Assembly: GCA_934702165.1 (NCBI GenBank)
Contig: CAKUYG010000098.1
Span: 1 to 8,011 of the forward strand
DNA: 8,011 nucleotides
Direction: 5' to 3'
Origin: an uncultured Bacteroidales bacterium
GTDB taxonomy: Bacteria > Bacteroidota > Bacteroidia > Bacteroidales > UBA932
Part shown: in pieces, positions 7,028 to 8,011 of the stretch
Layout of the letters: every line of letters begins with the position of its first letter
Position numbering within the stretch: the first letter of the stretch is position 1
Made by a program: the position numbers and the translations under genes
Notes under the pieces: model-generated
Database searches by the model: none
What the model was told of the DNA's origin: nothing
Seen by the model: only the letters and a program-made list of their open reading frames with translations

Positions 7028-8011
7028 ATGGGAAGATTTGATTTTCTTGTGAAGGGGGGACTTGGTCTCTCTTTCGCTGCCGCGCTTCTGGCGACGGCGT
7101 CCTGTGAGAAACCTCTCAAGGATCTTTCTCTTGATTTTGTCTCATCCGAAGAAACTGCTGTCATAAAGCAGGGTGAGACCCTACAGCTGCCGTTCTCAGT
7201 AGGCGAGGCCGGCGCAGCCGTCCTCGAAGTGGAGGCGGTATCAGACAACGCTGATTACGCGGCCAGCGTGGAGATGTCGGAGACCGATGCCGCTTCAGGC
7301 GTGCTCAAGGTGACGGCTCCGAAGTACATACTTGCCCCTGTGACAGTCAATGTCGAGGTAAGTGCCGTCGATGCCGCGAACTCCCGTACTGTCAAGAAGA
7401 ATGTTGCAGTATCGGCTGTGATGGCCGACAATTTCCAGGAGGTTTCAGCCGCGGCCAACACATATATCGTGAAGCCGGGCGCTTTCGTCAAGTTCCCCGC
7501 CGCCAATCTTTCTGCTAAGGTGGATTTCGCTTCTGCCGCCCTGCTGTGGCAGGACTGCAAAGGCATGGTTGCCGATGTCATCGCGGATCCTGCTTCAGGC
7601 AGCATATATGTCTCCCTCAATCCGGAACTCAGCGGCAACGCCGTGGTTGCGGCATCAGATGCCGACAAGAAAGTGGTATGGAGCTGGACACTCTGGGTGG
7701 CTGACTATGATCCTGCCGCCAAGACGATGGACTACACCGACAAGGCTTCAGGCGCAAGCTACAGTTTCATGGACCGCTATCTTGGCGCCGTCTCTGCGGA
7801 GCCTGGCACGGACGCTGTCAGCGGCAACTTCTACCAGTGGGGTCGCAAGGACGCTTTCCCTGGTTCTACTCTGGCCGCTTCTCTCAAGGAGGTCTATGAC
7901 ATCGAGGGCAATGTTGTCGAGTACAGTGTGGAGGCGTGTGCCGCAGAGAACAACATTCCTAATGGTGTCGCCAATCCTTTTACATGGTATTCAGGCGTAC
8001 GGGGTGGTAAC
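7028..8011 (+). CDS. Surface-type lipoprotein with Ig-like and WSW/YQWGRKD domain (3' partial)
   Basis: An open frame of 328 codons begins at ATG 7028 and runs off the window without a stop. The first 26 residues form a signal peptide with lipobox 'ATASC', making Cys26 the likely lipidated residue. Residues about 37-135 have the alternating hydrophobic pattern of Ig-like or BACON-like beta domains ('VIKQGETLQLPFSV'). Then come 'ANTYIVKPG' (143-151), 'VWSWTLWVADYDP' (from about 217), 'MDRYLGA' (248-254) and 'FYQWGRKDAFPG' (from 268). This order recalls a recurrent module of Bacteroidota surface proteins, where ANCYIV, WSWHIWVTDYD, MDRNLGA and YYQWGRKDPFPG are common; here the Cys and Asn of that pattern are Thr145 and Tyr251. 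These proteins are often cell-surface or fimbria-associated, with functions mostly unknown. The upstream terminator suggests its own promoter. The membrane-anchor call is firmer than any function. Confidence 0.8.
   Translation, partial: MGRFDFLVKGGLGLSFAAALLATASCEKPLKDLSLDFVSSEETAVIKQGETLQLPFSVGEAGAAVLEVEAVSDNADYAASVEMSETDAASGVLKVTAPKYILAPVTVNVEVSAVDAANSRTVKKNVAVSAVMADNFQEVSAAANTYIVKPGAFVKFPAANLSAKVDFASAALLWQDCKGMVADVIADPASGSIYVSLNPELSGNAVVAASDADKKVVWSWTLWVADYDPAAKTMDYTDKASGASYSFMDRYLGAVSAEPGTDAVSGNFYQWGRKDAFPGSTLAASLKEVYDIEGNVVEYSVEACAAENNIPNGVANPFTWYSGVRGGN

Overview
The window looks like chromosomal DNA from a GC-rich member of the Bacteroidales, probably a gut-type anaerobe. Three things support this: an anaerobic (class III) ribonucleotide reductase pair nrdD-nrdG, secreted proteins with lipoprotein signals of the Bacteroidota kind, and start codons without Shine-Dalgarno sequences but with TAnnTTTG-type promoter -7 elements. 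Genus cannot be fixed from this sequence. Alistipes-like or related high-GC Bacteroidales lineages would fit, but that is inference.

Left part (1-1789). The window opens inside the 3' end of a LytTR-type DNA-binding regulator on the + strand. It converges on, and overlaps by 8 bases, a complete MATE-family multidrug/cation antiporter gene on the - strand. A 200-base divergent intergenic region (1790-1989) follows. It carries a -7-like element facing each way and a pair of DnaA-box-like repeats.

Centre (1990-6742). A tightly packed + strand run holds nrdD (anaerobic ribonucleoside-triphosphate reductase), nrdG (its radical-SAM activase, overlapping nrdD by 8 bases), and a 694-residue predicted lipoprotein that resembles (alpha/alpha)6 'six-hairpin' glycosidases. 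The last starts 3 bases after the nrdG stop. NrdG installs the glycyl radical on NrdD, which makes deoxynucleotides without oxygen. The glycosidase-like lipoprotein has no evident link to that pathway although the spacing suggests co-transcription. A strong intrinsic terminator (6772-6817) closes the run.

Right part (6818-8011). About 210 bases without a recognisable gene precede a second lipoprotein gene that runs off the window end. It has Ig-like N-terminal sequence followed by a WSW / MDRxLGA / YQWGRKD pattern known from Bacteroidota surface proteins.

Most of the window is ordinary housekeeping and cell-envelope content. I see no CRISPR array, mobile element, tRNA or rRNA, and no convincing new defence or biosynthetic system. 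The most unusual points are the DnaA-box-like pair before nrdD and the glycosidase-like lipoprotein coupled to nrdDG.
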